NCBI GenBank assembly: GCA_032768795.1
Contig: CP136497.1
Coordinates: 622,501-686,500 of the forward strand
Length of the DNA stretch: 64,000 nucleotides
From: Tremella fuciformis
Taxonomy: Eukaryota > Basidiomycota > Tremellomycetes > Tremellales > Tremellaceae
Direction of reading: 5' to 3'
This document shows, one piece after another, positions 55,001 through 64,000 of the stretch. Both the position numbers and the translations under genes were made by a program. Positions within the stretch are counted from its first letter, which is position 1. Every line of letters starts with the position of its first letter. Under the pieces are notes generated by a model. It worked only from the letters and a program-made list of their open reading frames with translations. It was not told the origin of the DNA and did no database searches.

Positions 55001-55864
55001 TCACAGCCCAACCCCCCTAGTACTCCAATTGCGCTTCTCCCCTCCGCCCGCTCTACCCTTGGCCGACGCCGACGCCGACCCGCTCTCCGCCCGCCGAGCC
55101 CGGCGATAATCCACGACCCCCAATTCGGGCGGTATATCCGCCCGCTCCGTCGAGATGAGCTTGACAAAGTCCAAGCTGGCCGAAGTGACCTGAGGCTGCT
55201 GCGCATGCGCATGTCCCGGCGCCTCCGCCGCACCCTCGTCCGCCCTCGCGCCCTTGCCGTCAGCTACATACTCCGCGCGGAACTCGCCCAGCTGACATGC
55301 GCGTACGTGTACCTCGGCGGCAAGTCTGGCATGCCCGCCGGGACCCAGCTGGGGCCGTGCTCGCCTGGCGGGAGGGGCACGTCCGGATGGGCCAGCGCGT
55401 CGGGGCGGTCCTCTTCCTCGGTCGTCCTATTCAGCTTGATCACTGTCTGGATCAGCTACAGCCCTCCATTTCAAGCCGCTAGCTATGCCCACCTCGCCTG
55501 CGCTTCGTGGCGCTCTTCATGAGCCGGCGCACTTCCCGCCGCTCGTGAGTCGAAGTCGAGGCTTCGTACACGTCGTACGCGTTAGGGAGCCTGTGCGCCA
55601 GAGCGGCATAGCTGAGGGCGGTCTCGAAGAGCCGCTCGACACCTGGGAGTCAGCCACTGGACATGTCGACTTTGTCTTCTCGTTGATGAGAGACCCACGC
55701 AGCTCCACGAGACGTTCCATCTCGCCCAGAGCGCCGGCCTCGGCACTGTCGAACCCGACGCGCTGGAGCGTAGAGACGATCATTTGTCGCACGTATTCGG
55801 GCGGAGCTGATGGGGGGAGGTACGTAGAGCGTGTATCTTGTGCCGAGTAGAGCGTCTGCGGCAT
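55001..55864 (-). CDS. TAF8: TFIID subunit TAF8-like (bromo-associated histone fold)
   Basis: The start at 55864 gives MPQTLYSAQDTRSTYLPPSA. A histone-fold segment reads EYVRQMIVSTLQRVGFDSAE, AGALGEMERLVE, then across an intron RVERLFETALSYAALAHRLP and NAYDVYEASTSTHERREVRR. This is the pattern of the bromodomain-associated domain in TAF8. A second intron leads to a Pro-rich part (DVPLPPGEHGPSWVPAGMPD, LPPRYTYAH) that matches the TAF8 C-terminal signature PxLPPRHTY. A final exon (ASLDFVKLISTERADIPPEL) ends RGVGL. TAF8 pairs with TAF10 in TFIID. The 5' end is clean; TAF3 is a less likely alternative. Confidence 0.75.
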
Positions 55865-56578
55865 GGTGGGCAGCGAGATAGTACAGTAGCTTACAAGCTG
55901 CAGTCTCGAGCGGCGAGCAGCCCGATGCGAATCCTCCCACGTGGTCTTCTTACGTAACAGCCCCCTTTCGAACCTCGAAACCTCGAAACTTGCCTGCTCC
56001 TTCTTTCTCTCACTCCTCATTCTCATCTTCACTACCCCCCAACTTCGACATGCATCAGCCCCTCGCAGACCAGCACCACTCAACCTAAGATACTGACACT
56101 CCCACTACTTCTACCCCTCCTCTTCTTCCTCCAGCAGATCGAGACATCCCTCCGGACTCAACCCAATCGTTTGCCTAGAGCCCTCCATCGTGGAGAAGCC
56201 CTTACTATACGTCTTTGGGAGATTCACAGCTCAAGGGCCAGACACCCGAGGTCGCTCCCGTCTGCCTGCCTCCTTGCTGCAAAGCAAGTGAGGACGACAA
56301 ACGGCGAGGGCGACCGGCGCGGCGGGGTCCACCCTTCTTCCTTGTGTGTGTTTGTCGAGGAAGGAGGACTAAACCTCGCCGAGATCCATTACCGCCCCAC
56401 CAACCGATTCCTTATGCTTGTAGACTGTTCCCAAGGCCAACAGACTTGCAGACCATGCAATAATTACGTATGCTAGGCTACTGGATGGATCGATATGGAC
56501 AACGCTCCGAGACGGGATACTTTTTCCTTCCACATGACTGCTGACTGTTTGCTTTTTGCGTTGCTGCTATTGCGTGTT
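55865..56578. other. Intergenic region, TAF8-like start to GT31 stop
   Basis: 714 bp. TAF8-like promoter and 3' flank of the glycosyltransferase. Pyrimidine-rich tracts occur near 56100-56135. No supported gene. Confidence 0.5.
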
Positions 56579-59474
56579 TCACAACCCGGCGTCTTTGCCC
56601 ACTTTCACCCTTCCCTCTTCTCCCGCCCCGCCGGCCACACGGCCTTTGCGCCGCTCCAGCGCGCCGAGGCCGGTCCCGACACCGCGGTGCCAGACGCCCT
56701 GCTCGTCTGCCGTGCCGAGCATGGCGACCATGGTCTCGATGAACCAATCATTCTTTTTGATATAGTGCACGACCACCGTACCGCCTCGCTCGTCCTTGTC
56801 GCCGAGGAACCTCTCTTCCCGTGTGGGCCGACTGGCATATGCCTCGCGGACTTTCTGGCGCGTAATGGGAGTCTTGGAGTAGGCTTGTTGGTTCCCGTGA
56901 GCGAGGTGGTGGTCTCGCAATTGTGACAAGGGCGATCCTTCGACGAGAGCCTCGATCGCCTCGCCGGTGGACAAGTCCGGCACTGGTGAGCGGTATGTAG
57001 TGCCCCACTTGGAGACGGACGAGTAGGTGTCCTTCAACGCCTCGCCGCCGCGGATTTCTAGCGTAGTCGGCGATAAGCCGGTCACGTTGTCCCTGCGTAC
57101 CGCAGAGACTTCGGATGGGTAGAGGAAGCCGTGCGAGTAGACGGTGCCGGCTTTTGGGTGGTCGTAGATCCAGCACTTCTCGGCTACCCATACAATCTCT
57201 TCTCGCTCAGGGTGCATCTTCATCCATTTCGCGACAAGCTTGTCCTCCTTGCCGTGTGTCAGGGTCCGGAGGGCAGGCGAAGCCGCGATGTATTGGACGA
57301 GGTCAAACGACAAGCCGTAGCACTCTCCGGCCATGAAGAGATTCTTGACCAGGTATCCCCAGTACGCCTTGGAGCGAGGAGCGATACGCAGCCGCCTCTC
57401 CAGCTCGCCAAGCATGATGAAAGAGTCCTCGTCGGCCTTGACGACATAGTCGGGGCGTCGTTCGCCGCGCCACACAGGTGAAGGTCGGACCGAGCCGTCT
57501 TCCGAAACATATGACAAGGGAAAGTCGGACTCGGACGATGGTGATCGAGGGTGCATGGGATACTCCCAGTCTGGCACCGTGGCATTTTCCGCCGCCCACG
57601 AGAAGAAGGCATGCGTCTTGCCAGAGTTCATCTTCTCGGGCATGTCCAGCAAGATGATGTCATTGAACGCTGCTCGTCAGCTTGACACCGCAGAGGCGCG
57701 GAAGACCCACCCTCCATCTCAAGCTGAACAGCTTTGGCGTACTTTGGTCGCGGTCTCGCCATCACGAAGCGCACTCGTACCCCTTCTGTCCCGTCCCGCC
57801 TCGAACGCCAATGACTCGCGTAGCTTTGGCGGATCATATGCCGGCGCTCGGCGCCTGCATCGGTCGTGAACACGCCGATGAGCACACCGACAGGCGCGAG
57901 AGCTTCGTCGAGATCATGGCTCTCCGCGGTGAATGGCGCCTTGTCATGTGGGGCGTAGGGCCAGATGGGGTGGTCGGCAGTGAGGGGTGCCAGTGCGACT
58001 GTTGACCAGGAGTTGGCGAACGAGTTGACTGGGAGCTGTTTGGAAGGAGGGAGATCGGTAAACGCCATGTCGCCAGCCGTGCCATGGCTCCAAGGTCGAT
58101 GAGGGGCGGAGGGGTCTTGGAGCGAGTAGAGAGTCGGGTAGTTGGAGGTGCAGTACTGCCGCCATGGCAATGGCTCTTTGTCTGGATTGAGGATGTGTTT
58201 GATTGTGAGGGTGATGGTCACGATCAGGAACGCGGCAAACATCAAAAACCCAATCTGCACGTCAACCGAGTATGTCGTGATGGGAGAGGACTGACAATGG
58301 TGAGCGGTTGTGTCGGAACAAAGTACCAGAGCCTGCCCATCCACTTGGGTCCTGCAGCTGAAAGCTTGCTGCGCGACGAGCCAGCCATAAGCCTGTCCCT
58401 TTCTCTGTTTCGTCGTCCCGCTCGGACCCTTCCGGACCGCCCATCATCCGAATAGAGTGTACCCGTGAACAGCTCCAACAGCCATCCCCACGACCGCGTA
58501 CCGGTAGGCAGTAAGCGTGAAGTAGAGGTGATCCTCCGGCGGGGTATGGATGTCGGCGGACCCATGAGTACCTTTGGCGACACGGGACCGTCCTGTGAGC
58601 TAGAATATCCGTGAGTGGGACGGAACCACCAGGCGCGATGCGGGACATGCGAGTAGGTAGGAGAAGAATCGTCCTCTGCCGAGCTGCGCGAGTCGGATCG
58701 GCCGCCAGACCAGCCTGGGCGCGAGGACGATGTTGAGATAGAGGTGCGAGGCGATGCGCTCGGGCCTGCCTGGGCGTTGTACTCTGCCTGCAGGTCGCCA
58801 CTGGACGGCTGGGGGGTCGGCAAGGGCGAGGCCATGCGAGATGAGGGCGGTGAGGGTAAAGGACTAGGAGGAAGGGAGAGGGGCAGGATGTTGTTGGGGT
58901 CCACAGGTAGGGGCACGAGTGGCGGCGGCTGCATGATTGGTCGTGGTGGGGAGAGTGAGTGGGCAGAGGTGAGGGGTTTGATATATGCCGAGGGTTCAGT
59001 GGAGGGCGGTGTCATGCTGATGGAGGGCGCTGCCAGGGCGGCTGCGGACGGGGATGAGGACGACGAGGACGACGACGGATCTGCATACTGGGAACCGTTG
59101 GTCATTCCCCAGAACCAGTTGGTCCTCTTCTTGTGCGCAGCAGGGTTCCTCTCTGGCGAGTCGGGATCGCGCTCGTCGTCGCTCTTGGATGGCTTTGGGG
59201 TGGGAGGAATGGACAGATGCTGGGCCAACCAGCCGCCTTGTTGATGGTGGTGGTGGTGATTATGATGATGCGCACCTGCCTCCTTCGTCCGCCCGGCTTT
59301 TCCAGGTGAAACGGGGTTTGACCTGGATGTTGTGACTGGATGCGAAGAAGGCTGGTCGATCGAAGTGCGTTTACGTGGCCGGTTGAATCCAGACGCGACG
59401 CCGTTGCCGTTGCCGTTTGTCACCGACAGGGGGTTGCTCAGTCTGCGGCGGGGGCGGGTGATGCCGTTCTCCAC
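56579..59474 (-). CDS. GT31-type glycosyltransferase, Golgi type II membrane protein
   Basis: Likely beta-1,3-galactosyltransferase-like enzyme of the secretory pathway. The first exon (59474 to about 58450) encodes a cytosolic N-terminus of about 340 residues: RPRRRLSNP, a His-rich run and Ser/Pro-rich disorder. Then, after an intron, come a membrane segment (IGFLMFAAFLIVTITLTIKH) and a lumenal stem. The catalytic domain has GVLIGVFTTDAGAERRHMIR, VRVRFVMARPRPKY, NDIILLDMPEKMNSGKTHAF, DYVVKADEDSFIMLGELERR (the DxD equivalent, Asp-Glu-Asp), and YWGYLVKNLFMAGECYGLSF followed by DLVQYI. The C-terminal part holds EDKLVAKWMKMHPEREEIVW and HYIKKNDWFIETM. The very long N-terminal cytosolic region is unusual for GT31. 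Acceptor and donor sugars are unknown. Confidence 0.8.
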
Positions 59475-60909
59475 GCTGGACGATGGGGAGAAGGGCGAGT
59501 ACTCGCTCGGGTGGGCGCCGGCGAACGAGTCAATGGTGAGGGGGTCCGGGCGGGGCCGCTTGGCCGCGATCGCGACGGAGGCGGGTGGGGGTCGCGAGCT
59601 GGAGGCTGCGCGAGAGGGGTAGGGATACGAGTGGGAAGAGGAGAAAGGGGGTCGGCTCGAACCGCTGCTGCTGCTACTACTGCTTCCTGCACCTGCGCTC
59701 GAGGTCGGGATGTGCGTGTGCAGCGGCTCTGCCTTGTCGTTGGGGCCGAGTGGGTGAATGGTGGCGAGTGAACGCGATGCGGGAAGTCTCCTTGGCGGAG
59801 ACCTCCTGCGTACTCGTCGTCGGGCGAATGGGGGGCGTGTTGATTGAACCGCGGACGGCGGACGGCGGTCGTGACGGTCTTGGCGGCGAGGGCGGCGGCG
59901 CAGCGGGGCGAGAGCAGCAGCGGCGAGCCCTTACGGGAAGAGAGTCCCGTGCCGAGACTGCTGCGTCGATAAATGAAGACAAGGGCAGGTAACCTTGGCT
60001 GTGCTTGGCTGAGACGGCGGTCCTTTTGAAGATGTTCCGTTCCTCCAACCTGCCTGCCCTGCTGCTCCTTTGTCGCTAGCGATAGCGGCAGCAGTCGGCG
60101 TTGCTGTGCGTAGTCGCGTGTGGTGTGTGGTTTGGGCGATGCTACAAGATGAAGAGAGACAAGGTGTGCACAACCAGGGGCGCGGTGGTCATTCCTGCGA
60201 GCCCGAGCGTCTTTTGGCGAGGTCCCTTCCTTCCTGCTGCCTGTCGGCGCGTTTCACCTTGTCGAGTGACCAGCCAGTGCCCAGGAAACAGACGAGGACG
60301 AGGCCACTAGCGCGGTCTGGTTGGCCGTGATGACCGCCTTTGAACGGGCTGTGCGCAGTGAAGCAACAGATGAGAATGGAGCACCGCAGTCCCGTGTTGG
60401 CTGTGAGCAATGAGAGCAGCTGTTTTTCGCTGCACTCTTCAGGCTCAGGGGGACAGGTGCAATACGCCGAGAGTCAGAGGCGTTTCTCTGTAATGCATTC
60501 AGCGCCATTCAGGCCATTCAATGCTTCAGAGCTGCTGCAGCCCAAGAGCCCAAAAAGGGGGGGCTGCGCAAAATTCCGCAGCAGCCCCTTTGCCCCTTTG
60601 ACACCGTGTTTAGCTGGGACGGAATCAATTTGTAGCGGCAGATCTGCACTACGGAATACAGTGACGTACATTTCGGCAACTCGGCCCCTGAACACACACA
60701 CCGCGCCGAACAGCGGAGCAGCGGAGCACCTGTCCAGCTCAATGCCAAGCATGAGCATGGTACGTACTCGGAGCGGAGACATGGAGCAGCTGCTCGACAC
60801 CGAGCACAGTCGGATGGACGAAGTGCATCGAGATAAACGCAAGATGGAGTGCTCCGAGCGGAGCAGCGACGGGGCAACGGAGCAGCGGACGTGCACCGAA
60901 GGGGGATTC
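59475..60909. other. Long gene-poor stretch upstream of GT31
   Basis: 1,435 bp between the GT31 start and the stop of the permease gene. It contains the GT31 promoter and 5' UTR. Purine-rich GGAGC/CGGAGC words recur between about 60700 and 60900. Open frames on both strands here lack family similarity or splice support. I see no convincing gene. Confidence 0.45.
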
Positions 60910-62173
60910 TTATCGCTGCTCGTCCAGCAGCCCCCGACGTTCCTCCTCCGTCCCCTTCTCCCGGCCCCAGCACTGCAGCCGCTTGATCCCCTTCCACGTG
61001 CCAGACACTGCCGCATCGCGATACCTGTAGAACAGGGGTTTGCGCGCGTCGAGCCGGTCCGGGCGGATCCGATGCTGGCTGTCGACCAGGATAGACAGTG
61101 CAAAGATGAGAGACATGAGTGCCGTCAGGGCCGATGCGGCCGAGATCACTACGAATCAGCTGTAACTCCTTTCCGAGCCGCCATATGCCTCACTGAACAT
61201 GATGATCACTGACATCAGCCGCTCGCCCTTGATGACACCTTCAGGCGGGTGCACTCACTCTGCAGCCGCGCGGCTTGCTCGACAGACTTGCCGCCTACAA
61301 TAGCACCGGTCATCATTCCCGGTATGGAGATGAGGCCGATGACACTACTCTCAGTATGACTTTATGACTTCGGATAGTGTGGAAGGACACACCTCAGCTG
61401 GTTGACAGTCGGCAAGAGCGCCATTTTGAGCGCCTCGACGCCGATCGGTTTGCACGCTTCGAAGCGCGTGGCGCCCATCGCGAGGTACGTCTCGATCTTG
61501 TCCCTGTTCTCGGTAAACTCTTTCGACACGGCGTTGACGCCGACGCCCTGCGTGTCAATCGAGGATCGTGGCTGCTGCAGAAGGACGAACAATTGCCGAG
61601 ATAGCATTACCCAGTAGCATGCCGAGCATAGGTACTGCGATTCAGACGATATCAATCATGTTTGGGCAGGCTCACCGTACTGGTCCGGCTGCCAGAAGGG
61701 TCGAGTGGTCATGGCAAACTGCTGACCGAGGACCGAGATCGGTATTGTACCGCACAGAATCGCACAGAGGATCAAGGGGAACTGGAGTTAGTTTGACGAG
61801 CCGCACGCCACGCCCAGATTGTGTGAACATACCATATTGGTGAAGCGGCGCTTGGACTTGTTGTACGTCGCTTCGAATGCTCCCAGAATGTTGAGCAGGA
61901 CTCTTCGTCAGCATCGCTCTCACTTGCCTCTTGCTAGTTGAAGGGTGTGATTGACCCACGCGCTATGCCCGCCACGCCCCATGGATTCTGGGACGCAAAG
62001 ACCTTGTCCAGCACCAAGCCCATGATGCTCAGCTGCAAGACGCATCGTAGAGCCGCCACCATGAGCGAGCCGCCCACGCCCAGACCGAGGACGAGCGAGA
62101 GGAGGGCGTCAAAGACGATGAACAGGAGACCGATGAGGACGTTGGTCCATGTCAACGTGGGCGAGTCGGCCAT
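60910..62173 (-). CDS. UPF0014 (FetB-like) membrane permease
   Basis: Integral membrane protein of the family that includes bacterial FetB and the permease half of plant ALS3/STAR1-STAR2 metal-tolerance transporters. The ATG at 62173 gives MADSPTLTWTNVLIGLLFIV, then LGLGVGGSLMVAALRCVLQL and LVLDKVFASQNPW. Five or six short introns follow. Joined parts include LLNILGAFEATYNKSKRRF, PMLGMLLGNAISA, ENRDKIETYLAMGATRFEAC, ALLPTVNQL, and VIGLISIPGMMTGAIVGG, the family signature. The C-terminus is a membrane segment (SASAALTALMSLIFALSILV) and a basic tail ending LLDEQR. No partner ATPase is nearby. Role in iron or metal export is inferred from the family. Confidence 0.85.
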
Positions 62174-62731
62174 GGCGGGAGTCCAGCGCCTGCAGGCAGT
62201 CCGATCGTTTTTGCCCAAGCGAAGCGACAGGGGGATATGTACAGTGCTTGTCCTGTCGGTGGTAGTCGTGCCGTTCGCTATTGCATTATATCGTGTCTCG
62301 GTGAGAGATGAACCAGAAGCCAGATTCGACCAGATGAGGTCATCTATCACAGTTGGTGTCAAAGTCTCCGAGATGTCCGAGTCAACTTTAGAACCGAAGA
62401 ACACGTTGTGAACGATCAATCCAGACATCAATCACCAATCTCCCCCAATCTCCCTCCTTCCTCTCTCTCCCAGATCACTGATCACTTCGCATCTCGTCCC
62501 CACTTCTCGACCCTCTCGACCTTCTCGACATACGCCCACCCTCGCCCATTGACATCGCGAGACACTCATCCATTCAGGCGTATCCCTGCTCTGCCCCAAA
62601 CCACATTAGTCAAAGGACCACCTAGCGCGCCTGGACCGACTGACCGTCGCCACCCTTTTCCTCATGTCTCTTCTTTTCGTCTAGACCCTCTCTCACGCCT
62701 CGACAGCCTCAACAGGTCTCGGTTCTGGGAG
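62174..62731. promoter_or_regulatory. Divergent region, UPF0014 permease / last gene
   Basis: 558 bp. The plus-strand frame of the last gene is open back to 62408 but has no ATG before 62732, and its composition (Ser/Pro/His-rich, CTCTC tracts) suits a 5' UTR or promoter as well as coding. Not called. Confidence 0.4.
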
Positions 62732-64000
62732 ATGCCAATTCCCGACCACCTGCTTCTCAACGCCGAGCTACGAGAACGTATCGCCGCGCGGCGAGAGATC
62801 CTGCGCACCTTGACTGCCCTGCGGGAAGAGCTCGGCGTGCGGATCGACGAGCTCACCGAGGCTGTGGATAGGCTCGGCTGGCAGGCCAGGGCGCTGGAGA
62901 GCGCGACGATGGACAGCAGAGGGGCCGCGGATGCGCAAGGGCCAAACGTAGACGCAGAGGTGGGTCTTCCTCCGCTTCTCTGCCGCTCAATTCCTCCCAC
63001 TCGCCACCACTGCGGTCGGCCGTCACACGTGATGCACGGACCGCATCTGCTCAATATGATCACCACCGCAATAATACGCCCGGGACGCTTGCTCGTCGTG
63101 CCGCTCTTCCAGCATTGCTGACCCCAGGCTATCGACCTGCCTCCCATCCCTACCGAGCCCCCGTCGCGTGCCAGACAGCGCCTCTCAGCCATCGGCGCGG
63201 AAGTAGCAGCGATGCCTCGGCCCATCACGACCGACGAGATCAACGCCCTGCTCGACAGGGCCGCGCAACCCACCGCATCACTCGCGCCCGCCATCAGCCG
63301 CAGCCCATCAGATGATCTTCCTGGCGTACTCCGAGGATTAGAAGCGCGCCAGTCCAATCTGGCACACCGCATGCGTGAACTTAGCGCAGCGCAGCGGAGT
63401 GGCAGTCAGTCTGCCGGTGCATTCGAGGTCCCGTCTCGACGTCAGCCGCAGCGTGCAGACAGCTCGGACGATCGCATCACGCTGGTCGCAAGGGAACCTG
63501 ACTCTGCGCGGTCAGAGGAGACGCTAGATGTTCCCACGCCTCTCTTCACCTCTGCGCTGAGTGACAGGTGGCGAGTCGTCAGGGGAGGGAATCTGCCTGG
63601 AAGGCCATCCCCGCGACAGAGTCAAGAATCTTCTTCCGGCGCCGAGAGCCCCGCGCCACCGGCGCCACGGCAACTTCCAGCCCTCCCAAACCCGCCAGTG
63701 ACGCCGTTACCACCGACCCCTGTGGACGTTGAGAAGAAAGAGATTGGCCGCATGGCCGAAGCCCGCGCGAAGGGGTGTCGCCCCACCAATCTCCGACTCA
63801 CAGCCAGCATGCCTCCCCCTCGGATCGTCCGGTCGTCTCGACCCCGCCCGACAATCAGTGTGGCGGAGCCTGCTCCTGTCCAGACCCGACCCATGTCATC
63901 GCCCTCCCGACCCTCAACCGGGACCACAGAAGGCCGGTCGCCCTCCACTGTCTCGAGTCCTCTCAGCGAGAGCACCCAGGCGTCCGCGCCCTTCTCTTTG
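62732..64000 (+). CDS. Unknown protein, 5' part only (runs off the window)
   Basis: The first in-frame ATG, 62732, gives MPIPDHLLLNAELRERIAAR, then a coiled coil (REILRTLTALREELGVRIDE, LTEAVDRLGWQARALESATM). An intron of about 165 nt (donor GTGGGT after DAE, acceptor CCCCAG near 63127) leads to AIDLPPIPTEPPSRARQRLS and AIGAEVAAMPRPITTDEINA. A second coiled coil lies at LRGLEARQSNLAHRMRELSA. The rest is Pro/Ser-rich and disordered, with PNPPVTPLPPTPVDVEKKEI. The frame is open to the window end. I do not recognise the family. Confidence 0.6.

Noticed and set aside
60540..60600. Possible GC-rich hairpin (GGGGCTGCG ... CGCAGCAGCCCC)
   Set aside because: The arms pair only with a 3-nt bulge, and there is no context such as a terminator or repeat family.
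60340..61212. 290-residue plus-strand frame
   Set aside because: It overlaps the 3' exon of the UPF0014 gene in antisense, has no family motifs, and its low-complexity content comes from repeated GGAGC words.

Overview
This window comes from a basidiomycete fungus, most likely a Tremellomycete (Cryptococcus/Kwoniella-like yeasts and relatives). The evidence is a GC-rich, gene-dense layout, many introns of 40-60 nt with a CTGAC/CTNAC branch site just before the acceptor, an APSES-ankyrin MBF factor of the kind called Mbs1 in Cryptococcus, and typical fungal housekeeping genes. No tRNA, rRNA or CRISPR array was recognised. Nearly every gene is spliced, so CDS coordinates are outer limits of the spliced gene.

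Layout. 1-18.2 kb is a dense housekeeping block: the end of an unknown gene, an MFSD1-like MFS carrier, the spliceosomal WD40 protein Prp4, the MBF transcription factor, a Get2-like membrane protein, the exosome helicase Mtr4, mitochondrial Tim23, a single-pass membrane protein and an acidic protein of unknown function. 18.6-25.8 kb is a mobile island. It holds a Helitron of 6.5 kb with an apparently intact Rep/helicase gene and an antisense passenger gene, joined head-to-tail and without a spacer to a 683-bp non-autonomous Helitron with the same termini. 25.8-33.7 kb is again housekeeping: Maf1 (Pol III repressor), ribose-5-phosphate isomerase, DAHP synthase, Sus1/ENY2 and the cysteine desulfurase Nfs1.

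34.2-49.0 kb is accessory. It starts with four divergent, same-strand paralogs of an unrecognised family (34.2-40.2 kb), followed by a decayed sulfatase copy and a secreted GPI-type protein. Next come a sugar-porter-type MFS transporter and an intact sulfatase transcribed divergently from a 323-bp promoter, then a transcription factor with two tandem Zn2Cys6 clusters. The transporter, sulfatase and regulator form a plausible small catabolic or sulfur-scavenging cluster.

49.1-64 kb returns to conserved genes: Src1/Heh1 (inner nuclear membrane) and septin Cdc10 on a shared promoter, a coiled-coil protein, a TAF8-like TFIID subunit, a GT31-type glycosyltransferase, a FetB-like UPF0014 permease, and the 5' part of an unknown gene running off the window.

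The most promising novelties are the four-member tandem family, the head-to-tail Helitron pair with subterminal inverted repeats and a passenger gene, and a set of microexons (13-22 nt) and GC-AG introns recovered by matching protein family motifs across splice junctions.
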